Positions 36,352 through 52,588 of a DNA stretch of 64,000 nt are shown here, piece after piece. The translations under genes and the position numbers were made by a program. The notes beneath the pieces are model-generated. The model was not told the DNA's origin, did not search any database, and was given only the letters and a program-made list of their open reading frames with translations. Position 1 is the first letter of the stretch. Each line of letters opens with the position of its first letter. The stretch lies in contig OX439004.1 in the NCBI GenBank assembly GCA_949316495.1, forward strand, positions 16,094,536 to 16,158,535. Direction: 5' to 3'. The DNA comes from Amphiduros pacificus. Taxonomy: Eukaryota > Annelida > Polychaeta > Phyllodocida > Hesionidae.

Positions 36352-36446
36352 CCTTGTTCCACGCTTGTCGAATCAATGTTACTAGTAGGACGGTTTGGAT
36401 CAACCAAGCGCAGTTCATACTTCCATTTAGCTTGAGTGAGGCACCT
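36352..36446 (-). CDS. candidate signal-peptide exon of a minus-strand gene
   Basis: On the minus strand a strong acceptor (pyrimidine/AT tract ending ATATTTCAG) precedes base 36446, and a strong donor (AAGG/GTGAGT) follows 36352. The ATG at 36418 opens 22 codons beginning MNCAWLIQTVLLVTLI, with a polar start, a hydrophobic core and a polar end, as in a signal peptide. It exits in phase 1, the usual phase of signal-peptide exons in animal genes. A three-codon upstream frame (ATG GAA GTA TGA, 36426-36415) overlaps the main ATG, which may lower translation. The upstream acceptor implies a separate 5'UTR exon at higher coordinates, not found. The product family is unknown. Confidence 0.42.
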
Positions 36447-38820
36447 CTGAAATATAAATGAAATGATAAAACATTAATCATCCATTAATTATTTATTTAT
36501 ACTTACATGTATATGCATTCAAATCCGTTGATATGACACCGTTATGTACTTGTTAAACATATTATATTCCTGACAAAATTAATAAAACAAGACAATAATT
36601 AGGATGACCAAAAGATAACTACATAAGTGGGAGTTCCCGTCTCTTATCAAGTTCCAATTTGGATGTCTTATGAAAAGGAGCATTTTATCGTCACTTAAGT
36701 CATGGTATACTCCATTAGAGAACGTATTCCCAATTTTATCATTGTTGGATGGAAGTGTTGATTGCTATTCCGATAAGAAACCTGATTTTGGTTAGTCGGG
36801 ACGACAAGAATTTGAGCAAATGCCGATTGGGAATCGTGTGTCAATCAAATTAGGACCTATGACCTGTTGGCAGTGGCACATTTCCACAGACGTTCATTGG
36901 TGCAAGCGATTGGGGGAAAGGATGATTACTAGCTGGTGCGTTCCTAATTACCATCGGCTTGAGCGATGAACGAGCGCTAAGGTACCTCCACCAGGATAGT
37001 GGTGTGACCCGGGAGAGCGCTATAAGGTGCACAAGCAATGGCTCCAGTCTCATGTAATGACATTCCATATGTTTGCAGTTGTCTCCCACTACTGCAGAAT
37101 ACCAGATTATAACATCCTGATAAAACCAGGACTAAATTACATTTTATACATGTAAGTGCGCTTCATAACGCTAATAGACAGAGCAAACGAACCAAATAAC
37201 ATAAAATGTTTTATGCAAAACAAGCACAAAAAGTATTGATAAAATATATTTGTCGTAATCATGAAATATTCTATGTACGCAACAAGAATGTTGCATAATC
37301 TATAAAAAAATCATAATCTGTACAAATTACATTATTAATTTAATACATGTTCCATCTTTGATATCTCTGTAACGTGATGAATCAGATTAGCCCATTCTCC
37401 GCATTCTATCAAATAGTGACCTTAATCAGGATGGACCTTAATGAGTATAAATACCCTCCTCCAGGCCAGCAGACACTGAATATAAAGGGTTAACTGACTG
37501 CAATGAGCAATATTCCATATGATATGTCCAAAGACAATGAAGCAAATGTTATCCTTTGTGTTGTATCCTTTTTCATACATCTGCATGACAAAGACAGGAG
37601 GCCCGGGACTATGTGTAGATCTGACAGGCGCTTCCTGTGAGACTGACGCACACCACAGGCGTGTAGACTCGCAGTCATACGTACTTCTTCACTGTGTTGA
37701 CTTCATATCATAAAGAAATATAAAACTGTGTTGTTTCTGTCACAAAATTATTGATCAACTACCTGTCTGAGATTCATTTGAGAATGAAGTGAAACATAGG
37801 GCGAGGTTTTTGGAATGTTTGGGGTGGTAAAGACGGAGGTAAGAGGTTTACTGTATGCATTGGTAAAACGTGCCTATCAACTGTCAATCATACTGCGGCT
37901 TATTTGCGTATGGTTGGACGTCCAACAAAAACACTCGTCAGCACATGTTAGCCTGATGTGGACGCCCAGGGCGATTACGTTCCTATCACAACCTGTACCC
38001 TCTCAGTAATCTCCAGAATATAACATGGAAACATCACATAAATCAAGCTGACAATCACCATTCAGTATCATTCATAAACGTCTAATATAAATAGACATTT
38101 CAGAAGATTTGTTCTTTTTTCATTCTTTGAATATTTTATGATATTGTTAAAAGACAAAAGACAAAGCCCCCCAAGAAGGCCTCGAATGCCGTACTCTGGA
38201 TGCTCTGACATTTGGTCTCTGGGGTGAATCTGTCTGAAGAGATACTGTCCCACCAACAGGGCCACAGAGGCGTGATAACAATACAAACCATCGTATGGCC
38301 AATCATTAACTGTATCTGTAGAAATCCATAATAATTCCTTATAAATCATCCCTGGCCTTCTCTAACATCAAAAAGGACATTCGACAAATGGACATTCCTT
38401 TCACATGTGAGCCAGATACCTGCTGTACGATTTGCTTCGCTGCGAAAATAAATAAAGATTCCAGCACATGGCCAACATTGCATTATATAACACAGCATAC
38501 ATGAGATATGGTTATTTATCTCAATATACTTTTTACCTCTCTGCATTGACCGCATTCACTCTTGACAGGAACAAGATATATTCATCTAGGAATAAGTACA
38601 AAATGTCTTACTATCCTTACTATCCTATTCAATTGCTTATTTGTGCGGTATGATATAACTGGTTTTATAAAAACAAGAAAAGAGTAAAATAACAGAGTAT
38701 CTCCAGAGTCAGAAATGTTAAGAATATTTCTAGGAGCGTGGTGTGTCTGGGAAAGAACATAAACACTAAACTTACATTTGATGGCGAGACAGAATACCTG
38801 GGTATACTGTCATGTTTGAA
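36447..38820. other. unassigned non-coding DNA
   Basis: Should contain the 5'UTR exon and promoter of the minus-strand gene inferred above, but none could be pinpointed. No repeat of note. Confidence 0.35.
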
Positions 38821-39876
38821 TGGCACTAGCCCAGTCTGTGCTATCATCTGATTTCTGCGATGTCTGGCTGGCACACACCAGTCTGTGTTACCAATTAAAT
38901 ACTATGGTGTCTGACTAGCACTCATCAGTCTGAGTTACCAATTAGATACTATGATGTCTGACTGGCACTCACCAGTCTGTGCTATCATCTAGGTACTGAG
39001 ATGTCTGACTGACACTCACCAGTCTGTGCTATCATCTAGATACTGCGATGTCTGACTGGCACTCACCAGTCTGTGCTATTATCTAGGTACTGCGATGTCT
39101 GACTGGCACTCACCAGTCTGTGCTATCATCTAGGTACTGCGATGTCTGACTGGCACTCACCCAGTCTGTGCTATCATCTAGGTACTACAATGTCTGACTG
39201 GCACTCACCAGTCTGTGCTATCATCTAGGTACTGCGATGTCTGACTGACACTCACCAGTCTGTGCTATCATCTAGGTACTATGATGTCTGACTGGCACTC
39301 ACCCAGTCTGTGCTATCATCTATGTACAATGATGTCTGACTGGCACTCACCCAGTCTGTTCTATCATCTAGGTACTATGATGTCTGGCTGGCACTCACCA
39401 GTCTGTGCTATCATCTATGTACAATGATGTCTGACTGGCACTCACCCAGTCTGTGCTATCATCTAGGTACTATGATATCTGGCTGGCACTCACCCAGTCT
39501 GTGCTATTATCTAGGTACTATGATGTCTGACTGGCACTCACCAGTCTGTGCTATCATCTATGTACAATGATGTCTGACTGGCACTCACCCAGTCTGTGCT
39601 ATCATCTAGGTACTATGATGTCTGGCTGGCACTCACCAGTCTGTGCTATCATCTATGTACAATGATGTCTGGCTGGCACTCACCCAGTCTGTGCTATTAT
39701 CTAGGTACTATGATGTCTGGCTGGCACTCACCAGTCTGTGCTATCATCTAGATACTATGATGTCTGACTGGCACTCACCCAGTCTGTGCTATAATCTAAA
39801 TACTGCGATATCTGACTGGCACTCTCCAACCTGTGTTACCAATTAGATACTGCGATGTTTGAGTGACACTCTCCAA
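38821..39876 (+). repeat. 47/48-bp minisatellite, ~22 copies
   Basis: The unit contains GATGTCTGACTGGCACTCAC, CAGTCTGTGCTATCATCTAG and GTACT. Length alternates because some copies have CACCAG and others CACCCAG. Edge copies are degenerate (TTACCAATTAGATACT in place of CTATCATCTAGGTACT). Short frames through it are array artefacts. Confidence 0.93.
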
Positions 39877-40536
39877 GTGCGAAATTCAACCAGTCACTAG
39901 AATGGTAACAGGATTATATGTTTAGACATAGGTCTAGTTTCTAAGTTTGGTATATCATTCCACACAACAGAAGCAAAGCTTATACTAAGCCATTCCATAC
40001 ATTAGTCTAAAGAAATTCATGTCATTGCACAATGTATCTGGCTGATATGAGCTGATACTCACTAATAATTCATATACCTGTGCTTTCACTAGCCCAGTAC
40101 GATTGCCTGTGGTATATTACTCCCATCTGATAGCATTAAAATATAATAAAGGGATATCCAAGATGGTTCAATCCTGGGGCAAGCCCATAATGCAGAGTAG
40201 GCATGAACAGAGCGCATACTCTCTTCTATATGGGGCTTGAACCGTTATTCTTTAGTTACCTCAGGTTCCTTTATCACTAAAACACATAGATAATATTCCC
40301 TTTGTATAGAACATATATCTATTTCGTACTACAAATACACCAAACGGTACTATATATTTATATTTTTTCTGTGGGAGTGAAATTATGTAGGTAAGGCTGT
40401 GGTAAAACTGACACAATATTAGCTTCCATCTACTCTCCTCTCCAAATAGCTTGAAGTATGGATCGCGAACCTTTATCTATTCTGCACTGCATCTCAGAAA
40501 ATACACACACACACAATATATATATATATATATATA

Positions 40537-40602
<66 letters not shown>

Positions 40603-41240
40603 CCAATATGCATTTTTTCCTAGTACGGATATAAGAATATTTAATCTAGTGTTCTTCCTTTCCCCCTTTGAGCATCATGCTGAATTCAATTTCCTACACA
40701 TTGTGAAATGCCACAGGGCTGTTGTCCTTAATGCCATCAAGTTTGCTTATACTCTATTGTCATTGCTCATCTCCATATATCCGTAATACATAGTCATTAC
40801 TTGCTAATCTGGATTTTATCCAAAACCATAACAGGGATTATATCTGAATTCTCGGTGTTTCAATGACATCTAATCAACATTAACTTCAAAACAATTGTGC
40901 AAGTCTGAGTGACATTTACAACATTACTTGTAGAAAATCCCTTAGGGCTTTCCAAATTGTGTTAAAAGAGAATCAGATAGAATCATTGTTGATATTTATG
41001 ACTTCCATGTTAAGGGTCAGTCAAAACATAAACCAGATTCGTCTGCAACAAACCATCTAGAATACAAGTGCATGTTGTTTAAATTTTGTATCTTATTTTC
41101 TAAAAGGCAATAATCAGAACATATGAATGTCAGATATCGTGTCATTTTGTTTTATTACTGGTGATAGGAAGAAGTCTTCTGGAAAAATAAGAACCTCGCC
41201 AGCACACAGCAAAGTAAATTCATATCATTCTCTAATTCAA
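39877..41240. other. unassigned non-coding DNA with a TA microsatellite
   Basis: Apart from the microsatellite at 40504-40600, nothing was recognised. Confidence 0.4.
40504..40600. repeat. (CA)n-(TA)n microsatellite
   Basis: A short ACACAC run passes into about 80 bp of alternating TA with one interruption (ATCTAT). Long TA tracts can extrude cruciforms and are polymorphic. The tyrosine-isoleucine frame through it is an artefact. Confidence 0.97.
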
Positions 41241-41319
41241 ATGATATTTCCTTTTTTCCCTTTGTGTCCATTGATTCTGTTTCAAACTATTTTCGCCGTT
41301 ATAATTTTAAGTGAAGCAG
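41241..41319 (+). CDS. candidate first coding exon encoding a signal peptide
   Basis: ATG at 41241 opens 26 codons, beginning MIFPFFPLCPLILFQTIFAV and ending in SEA, strongly hydrophobic as in a signal peptide or membrane anchor. A consensus donor CAG/GTAAGT follows base 41319, again with a phase-1 exit. The frame is also open upstream, so the exon's 5' end is unknown. The next phase-compatible acceptor with an open frame is at 42200. The protein family was not recognised. Confidence 0.3.
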
Positions 41320-42199
41320 GTAAGTCAGGTTTTTGCTGGACATTTGATAGGAATGACCTATGCATTCTACATAAGTGGTTCTCGGTGTGGTGGTAAATGT
41401 ACGTGATGTAACTTTGCACGAAGATGTACACCTAGCTTGCCCCACCAGAACAAACCTGAACCTTTTCTTAGAAGCAAAGTGTAATGCCAGGTAATAGAAG
41501 CACCAACTTTAACCTATAGCTCTGCTCCTGCGCCCCGGCTGTCTGCCATACTCTCTGACATCTCCTAGTGTAATCGCTCCGTCATGTGACATTCAAACAT
41601 CACTGACCACCACCACACCGCGGCCTGCTGCATTCAGCAAGGGATGGCTACATTAATTGACGTAACGCATGAAGAGATTATGTCTATTATTACAGTTATT
41701 GTTGGAGGGTGAGACCATGATTTACGAGGTCTATGATAACTTGTTGGCGGCGCAGCAGGGAGATATCGTCCAACAGGTGGGTTAGATATACCAGGGCTAC
41801 ATGGACGACCGGCTTCATGGCCAGAAGAACTGCCTCCCTGCAGCATTAAACAACCACTCCACTCTGCAATACCGCATAACTCCATAACTCCTCACGTGTC
41901 TTTCAAAACACAAAATCTTTCCAAAATAAAACGAATTGATTTTTTTTTCAACGTGTATGCTATTATATGATGTTGGCACAGACCAGCAGGCATTGTATCC
42001 TACAAAACCCGGCTGCACCTGTGGTGTTGTGTTTATGACTGACGGTGACCTGAGAAAGGTACTTGAGGCTAAATAGATGTTGAGATTCGTCTTGTCATAT
42101 ACCTCTCCTTGGCTTAGCTTCCAGCTTCTTTGTTGTCTGTATGCCTCGCTTTGTTATCCTATAGCCCAATGTCATAAATAGAAATTCTCTTTTTGCAGG

Positions 42200-42431
42200 A
42201 AGAAACGAGCATTTTCTTAATGAAAATATCGTATTGCCTTCAACATACCTTAGCCTCAGTATTGTATTGCAGGTTGATGAGACAAGTGTGTTGATGAGCT
42301 CTACTCAACATCCTACAACCATAGCAACATGCTGGGTCCTGTATAATGACGTGTCGTACATGTACTCATGCTCTCAACCAATCTCAGGAAAAACAAGTAA
42401 TATAAAAGTCCTACAATGGCAACTTGAGTGA
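42200..42431 (+). CDS. candidate terminal coding exon pairing with 41241-41319
   Basis: A pyrimidine-rich acceptor (TTCTCTTTTTGCAG, ending 42199) is followed by a frame that fits the phase-1 exit of the previous candidate exon. It reads RNEHFLNENIVLPSTYLSLS and continues to TGA at 42429-42431. Together they would encode a secreted protein of about 103 residues with two close cysteines (ATCWVLYNDVSYMYSCS). No canonical poly(A) signal was seen soon after the stop. A second acceptor-like TTGCAG inside the exon (before GTTGATGAG) leaves the border ambiguous. Confidence 0.2.
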
Positions 42432-43586
42432 GCCTGATATTCTCGTACAACATAATTATGCCTGAAAAATCACTAATAATAGAAATATAATGCAGATAAT
42501 GGTCATCTTGAGACACTCTTACCTCAACGCTGATCAGCATCCCCTGCAGTGTAAATCACTTGTGTGTGTTTTTTTTACTCTCAAGTACTTCGATATCCCC
42601 CGAGAACCCACTTGCCATGACCAAGTGCTCCACTCATATGTAACATATAACAAGTGGCCTTCTCGTGTAAAGTGTAACTACTCTGGACCCTATATATATA
42701 TAGGAATATGCTGTTTGTTCCTTTGAAATATGGAATTCAACCACACAATGTGAGAGATGTTTTTTTCTAATCTTGATACCCAAATCCTTTATTATGTGAC
42801 ATGTCATACCAAACGGTACTAAACACACCTTTATACAACCTTGACATGACTTCTTTATATGTGATTATTGTGAAAGACGCCTGTCACGGTCACCTCATGG
42901 AATCATGTGACAAATCACGTGATTTCTTGCTCACCAGAGGGCAGACGCTAGGGATTCAGGTGCGCATGTGTACAATGTAATCTTAAAGCAATTTGAGTGG
43001 GTAATAGGGTGAGCGGAGACTTGACAGGAGTCATGCTATGTTGCCTGTGCTACCCCAGACTCGGCCTGTGATACCATCAGTCATGCATCCAATCAGATTG
43101 CTTATCAACCGATGTGTGTTCATTCAGCAGTCGCCGCCATTGTATCACTATTACTTACACATATTAAACTTCAAAGACAGATCCTAACCATACAAAGGAG
43201 ACTTCACGTGCTCCTTAATATTCAAAACCGCGTCTCAGGAATATTACATAATAGAACACAAACGTCCATTCAATCGTAAGTGCCAGTTTTGAATGAGTTG
43301 ATATTTCAATTTTTACTTTCTGTGAAAGGCATTTTAGGCGCTTCAAATGAAAACACTCCATTTCAGTTCCACGTTAATCACCTTTAAAACTTTCCGAACA
43401 ACATTATTGGAAATGCATGCTCAAAACTCAAAATGTTTAATGGATTAATTGGTTTGCAAATGATGAGAAAATATTATTCTGAAACTCACGCATCTCTTAT
43501 AAATGCAATGGACCTCATTTACACATTGCTTGTTTTGGTAACAATGACGAATGTTGAATAACTATGTTCCATCTTGTTCATTACTT
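42432..43586. other. unassigned non-coding DNA
   Basis: Nothing beyond a TCACGTGA palindrome near 42915 and a CTCF-like motif (13 of 14 positions) at 42931-42944. Confidence 0.4.
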
Positions 43587-44233
43587 GTGAGGGTAATATA
43601 GGGTAATGGAGGGTGATGCCTTTGTGAGGGAGGGTAATATACAAGGGTAATGGAGGGTGATGCCTTTGTGAGGGAGGGTAATATACAAGGGTAATGGAGG
43701 GTGATGCCTTTGTGAGGGAGGGTGATATACAAGGGTAAGGGAGGGTGATGCCTTTGTGAGATAGGGTAATATACAAGGGTAATGGAGGGTGATGCCTTTG
43801 TGAGGGAGGGTAATATACAAGGGTAATGGAGGGTGATGCCTTTGTGAGGGAGGGTAATATACAAGGGTAATGGAGGGTGATGCCTTTGTGAGGAAGGGTG
43901 ATATACAAGGGTTAGGGAGGGTGATGCCTTTGTGAGATAGGGTAATATACAAGGGTAATGGAGGGTGATGCCTTTGTGAGGGAGGGTAATATACAAGGGT
44001 TAGGGTGGGTGATGCCTTTGTGAGGGAGGGTAATATACAAGGGTAATAGAGGGTGATGCCTTTGTGAGGGAGGGTAATATACAAGGGTTAGGGAGGGTGA
44101 TGCCTTTGTGAGGGAGGGTAATGTACAAGGGTAATGGAGGGTGATGCCTTTGTGAGGGAGGGTAATATACAAGGGTTAGGGAGGGTGATGCCTTTGTGAG
44201 GGAGGGTAATATACAAGGGTTAGGGAGGGTGAT
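43587..44233 (+). repeat. G-rich 44-bp minisatellite, ~14.7 copies
   Basis: The unit includes GGGTGATGCCTTTGTGAGGG and AGGGTAATATACAAGGGTAA. Several copies replace GGGTAATGGAGGG with GGGTTAGGGAGGG, which contains the TTAGGG telomere unit. All G-runs lie on the plus strand, each unit holding four or more GGG tracts. The overlapping minus-strand frames (repeating ITLPHKGITLHYPC-type peptides) exist only because the array has few stops and are not called as genes. Confidence 0.95.
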
Positions 44234-46293
44234 GCACATATTGCACATGATGCACCTCACCCTTAACTTACCCATCTGACATCCCTCCCTCCCTCGATTG
44301 TTTTCCACCCTCACATTTCCTATTCATATCTGACCCAGTTGTTGAATGACATATCAGTGATAAAGGTCTTCTGACGAGTATCATCTGGTTCTCCCTGGTC
44401 TTTCCTCAGAAATCGCTTAGCTTTATATCACCTATTTTATATACGCGCAAATAGCCATAAAGCTGACAAAATGCCTTTGATATATGTATTAGACAGTATT
44501 TATGGTGCAAATGTCTATAATACTGATGAGCCTAGAGTATGAGAAGCTCCTTCGTGTAACCTACACCAGCTCTGGTATGGCCTGGATACCATCTCTGGGC
44601 CATCTTGGATACATCCTGTGCAATATACTATTTAGCCCAGCATGTGATCCTTGACTATCTGCTGAACTATTAAATAAACCATAGTCAATTAGCTGATAAT
44701 AACACTGAAATATAACTCAGCCCCTATAAGTTATATCACAATGATAGCACTCTTTAAAAAAACCACTTCTACTTTATGATTTATCGTGAAGACTTTCTGC
44801 CGAGTATTTTATAGATACAGGTAAGTAAGGTAGTCATTCATGCAGAAGGATCCCCCAGGGTACTGGGTCATCGCCCTCACATTCACTTAGTTCACACCCT
44901 AATTATAATACTCCAGATGTAGCAAGAAAGTTGCACAACATCAGCAGGCATATTGGATGTCCACCATTCACATCATACCACCTATCTATACATCTATAAA
45001 TGGAACCCAAACCTAACAAAGGATCTAAGTCAGACTGCTTTTCACACGCCCCCAGTAGATCGTCCTTATTGACAGGGTGGCTATTCTGATCATGAAGAAT
45101 TGCATCACTCTGTGCTCAAGTATCCTCACACACATTCCATTATGATATGTTCAGTTAATGTGGCTAAAATGTAAACTGTCACATTATTAGAAAGTTTCCC
45201 TTCTGCACTGTGAGCCACTTATTTTCAAACACTAACATGACCTCACATTTACTCTGACTGTAAAATAATTAATTGAAATAGGATAATTACAGTAGGACAT
45301 TTTTCTTGCCACACAAGCATTTATCTTGAAATCAATTCCCCATTTGTGGAGAAAGCTCAAGTCATTTTTGTTTTGCCATAGACTATTTGGTATAAAGATA
45401 GAGTGGCGATTCGCCTGCTAAGATATTGTCTGTCTCTATAAAATGTTTGCTATTCTTTCCATGATTGTTATGGGAGTCCCTTGCTTGTCAGCAGGAGATG
45501 TCCCATCTTTGACAGATACTGCCGCTCATTCTTTAATTCAATTTCATGTCCTAAGACAGGAATCCCTTGTCCGCAAGATGCAGGATGCCACATATAAACT
45601 ACATTTAAGACTTCTTTCAAGGACATCCGGGAAAACTGATTCCAAATCAAACTTTTCCTTCTTTCCATGGAGAATAGTGATAGTACCACTGGAAACAAAT
45701 TGACTTTACTCATCTGCAGATTTCATTCAGAGAAGCAATCCTTCCTTTAAAGTCATCTGTCTTTTCTGCAGACAAAATTCATCTGTCTTTTTCAAAATTA
45801 AGCATGTGTTCTCTGAACTTTGAGTGAAGGCTGTCGAGTGAATATATGCAGTTGATTCAGAACATGTTTAATCTTGGCTGCCTTGAAGATTGACAGCTTC
45901 ATCTGAACATAAAGGTTTGGTATATATCATTCTAAGTGAGTATTGTCATATAAGCCACTAGATGTTTGTCAAACATTGCTTTGTGTATCTTGTAAATGAT
46001 TTGATTATAAGAACCTCATTATTGCCAAATTATGCTACATTTAAACAAGCGAGAATATTGGAAAATATGTACTTGAATATTTAAGCCAGAACAAAATAAA
46101 TATTTCCTGATCAGAAGGTTGGATACTCCAGAAACTGTTCAACAGAAACCAACACCCTGGTGCATATATGGTCAAGGTCAATCACAGGGGAACTACAACG
46201 TCTGCCATATTTCACATATCTTATATTTGAAATAAAAAAAACTCTGGAGAATTCGTTAATAAATTGTAAAATTACCATATTTGCTTCATACAT
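44234..46293. other. unassigned non-coding DNA
   Basis: An 86-codon plus frame at 45443-45703 begins with a hydrophobic, signal-like MFAILSMIVMGVPCLSAG but has no splice border or recognisable domain. I leave it uncalled. Confidence 0.35.
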
Positions 46294-49720
<3,427 letters not shown>

Positions 49721-49952
49721 ACTTTCAGTTATTTCATGATGAGACCCACTTTTCACAGCTGCTTGACATGACAACCAACCCAGTCCCAAATGTAAAAGGA
49801 CAACGGGTTCCCGTATCCGGCACGGAATCCAGTTCATGTGAGGAATTTGAACATGAATATAATCTCGGCATAGCTCTGAATCGAACCCAACTTATTTTGA
49901 TCAAACAGGAAGTGGCTCTAATCAATTTGCGCTCTAACCAGCCCCATTCGTT
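49721..49952 (-). mobile_element. SINE family A, minus-strand copy
   Basis: Read on the minus strand it begins GGCTGGTTAGAGCGC (box A-like) and contains GGGTTCGATTC (box B-like). It continues with ACCCGTTGTCC and GGTTGTCATGTCAAG, as in the full-length copy at 27772-28086, and ends near TCATCATGAAATAACTG. Identity is clearly lower than between the other copies' conserved blocks, so it is an old insertion. No target duplication was found. Confidence 0.78.
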
Positions 49953-49960
49953 GGTATGCT

Positions 49961-51160
49961 CTATGAATAACAGATCTTCATACTGTCCAAGTACCTCACT
50001 CTATGAATACCAGATCTTCATACTGTCCAAGTACCTCACTCTATGAATAACAGATCTTCATACTGTCCAAGTACCTCACTCTATGAATACCAGATCTTCA
50101 TACTGTCCAAGTACCTCACTATGAATAACAGATCTTCATACTGTCCAAGTACCTCACTCTATGAATACCAGATCTTCATACTGTCCAAGTACCTCACTAT
50201 GAATAACAGATCTTCATACTGTCCAAGTACCTCACTCTATGAATACCAGATCTTCATACTGTCCAAGTACCTCACTCTATGAATATCAGATCTTCACACT
50301 GCCCTAGTACCTCACTCTATGAATACCAGATCTTCATACTGTCCAGGTACCTCAATCTTTTATTACCAGATCTTCATACTGTCCAAGTACCTCACTCTAT
50401 GAATACCAGATCTTCCCACTGCCCTAGTACCTCACTCTATGAATATCAGATCTTCATACTGTCCAGGTACCTCAATCTATGAATACCAGATCTTCATACT
50501 GTCCAAGTACCTCACTCTATGAATACCAGATCTTCATACTGTCCAGGTACCTCACTCTTTTATTACCAGATCTTGATACTGTCCAAATACCTCACTCTAT
50601 GAATACCAGATCTTCATACTGTCTAAGTACCTCACTCTATGAATATCAGATCTTCACACTGCCCTAGTACCTCACTCTATGAATACCAGATCTTCATACT
50701 GTCCAAGTACCTCACTCTATGAATACCAGATCTTCATACTGCCCTAGTACCTCACTATGAATACCAGATCTTGATAGTGTTAAGTACCTCACTCTATGAA
50801 TACCAGATCTTCATACTGTCCAAGTACCTCACTCTTTTAATACCAGATCTTCATACTGTCCAGGTACCTCACTCTTTTAATACCAGATCTTCATACTGCC
50901 CTAGTACCTCACTCTATGAATACCAGATCTTCACACTCCCCTAGTACCTCACTATGAATACCAGATCTTGATACTGTTAAGTACCTCACTCTATGAATAC
51001 CAGATCTTCACACTGCCCTAGTACCTTACTATGAATACCAGATCTTGATACTGTAAAGTACCTCATTCTATGAATATCAGATCATCAAACTGTCCAAGTA
51101 CCTCACTCTATGAATATCAGATCTTCATACTGTTCAAGTACCTCACTCTATGAATACCAA
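49961..51160 (+). repeat. 40-bp minisatellite, ~30 copies
   Basis: The unit is TATGAATACCAGATCTTCAT followed by ACTGTCCAAGTACCTCACTC. Each unit carries a BglII site (AGATCT). Variants include CACTGCCCTAG, TTTTATTACC and a few 1-4-bp deletions. It starts within about 10 bp of the 5' head of the neighbouring SINE. Confidence 0.96.
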
Positions 51161-52328
51161 GTAACCATTTATCCAGACTCTATGAATCCCGCCTCGGTCC
51201 TCACTCTGTGAATGCTGCTTCATTCTATCTGTGGCCCCCACCCATGCACTAATAATACAATAATGGGAATGTGACATAACCCTTCACCGAAGCTGATACA
51301 CACTTCTCACACACAGTGTCATATATGTATGGACGATGTTGCCCCACATTTAATGCCATAATGAGACAATAATTTGATATCATCTGAGTACTGGGGTAGA
51401 TGAGAGTCATTGTCCATAGTGGAATTACAGTGATTGCTCAGAGCCCGTCCCTTGTCGGAACCATATTATGAGATATTGGGCAGTAATTGGAGTTATCGGT
51501 ACTGTCATCAGACCTCGTGGTACAGGTCATACAGACGGGATCTAAAGATGACTGTCTGATTAGTGGTGTTGTTATAGCTTTGACCTCCTCAAGCAACAAC
51601 TCCACACAAGTCCCTTCTATATCCCAATAGAGTCACCAGATACTAGAAACTATTATTTGGAATCTGACCAGTTTAATACAGTTACTTTATACAGTCATGC
51701 AAAGGACTGTTGTGATGGCTGTTGGGAATAATCAGTGTGAGCAAAAGACACAGATATGATTCCCTGATACGTTGTCACAAGGCATTCCATAAAATCAAGG
51801 ATTAATGTCAAAGTGAATATCAGTTGACCTGCTTGTATGTCCTATATAATATGAACAGCAATGCCGAGAGATGTAATGTCTGTATATTAATATGTACAGC
51901 AATGACAACTTACAAGATACGTTATGAGATCATTTCTCTTGGAGTAATGACAGTCATTAACTGAAGATTATCAATTCAAATAGTTAATCTGATGTCTGGG
52001 CTTTATCACATTTTAAAGAAAACCGATCCTTTTTTGGTTTTGTCTGTCTTCTATCGGACAGAAGGAAACCTCGAAGAATTCCATATCTGAGATTTTCTTA
52101 TTCACCAAATTCCTGAAATGATATGATTCTGCCAAAATCTTCTTTATATCTTTATACGTGCTCTTCGTGTGTTTAGCACAGCAGAGTAGGCCTGGATATT
52201 TCAAACTCTTGCTGATTTGGTAACCGGTTAAGCAGATAATGAGACCTGTGTTGAACACACAATCGATTATCAAAATAATACATTTTAAATCTTATAAATG
52301 TCGGAGAATTGTCATGATAACACAGATA
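51161..52328. other. unassigned non-coding DNA
   Basis: No supported gene or element. Confidence 0.4.
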
Positions 52329-52588
52329 ACCAGTATCGCATATGACACACTACCAGTATCGCATATGACACACTACCAGTATCGCATATGACATACTACC
52401 AGTATCGCATATGAAACACTACCAGTATCGCATATGACACACTACCAGTATCGCATATGAAACACTACCAGTATCGCATATGACACACTACCAGTATCGC
52501 ATATGACACACTACCAGTATCGCATATGACACACACTAGTATCGCATATGACACACTACCAGTATCGCATATGACACTACCAGTATCA
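52329..52588 (+). repeat. 23-bp tandem repeat, ~11 copies
   Basis: The unit reads ACCAGTATCGCATATGACAC followed by ACT, each containing an NdeI-type CATATG. Copies are nearly identical, with a few single-base changes and one short copy. Confidence 0.95.

Noticed and set aside
43519-44314. Several overlapping minus-strand frames encoding ITLPHKGITLHYPC-type repeats
   Set aside because: They are produced by the 44-bp satellite in three frames; no start context, signal or flanking coding sequence.
45443-45703. 86-codon frame with a signal-like N-terminus
   Set aside because: No splice borders, no recognisable domain and no poly(A) signal in a suitable place; a hydrophobic start alone is weak in AT-rich DNA.
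49961-51160. CRISPR-like array with short repeats
   Set aside because: All 40 bases of the unit are conserved between copies; there are no variable spacers.
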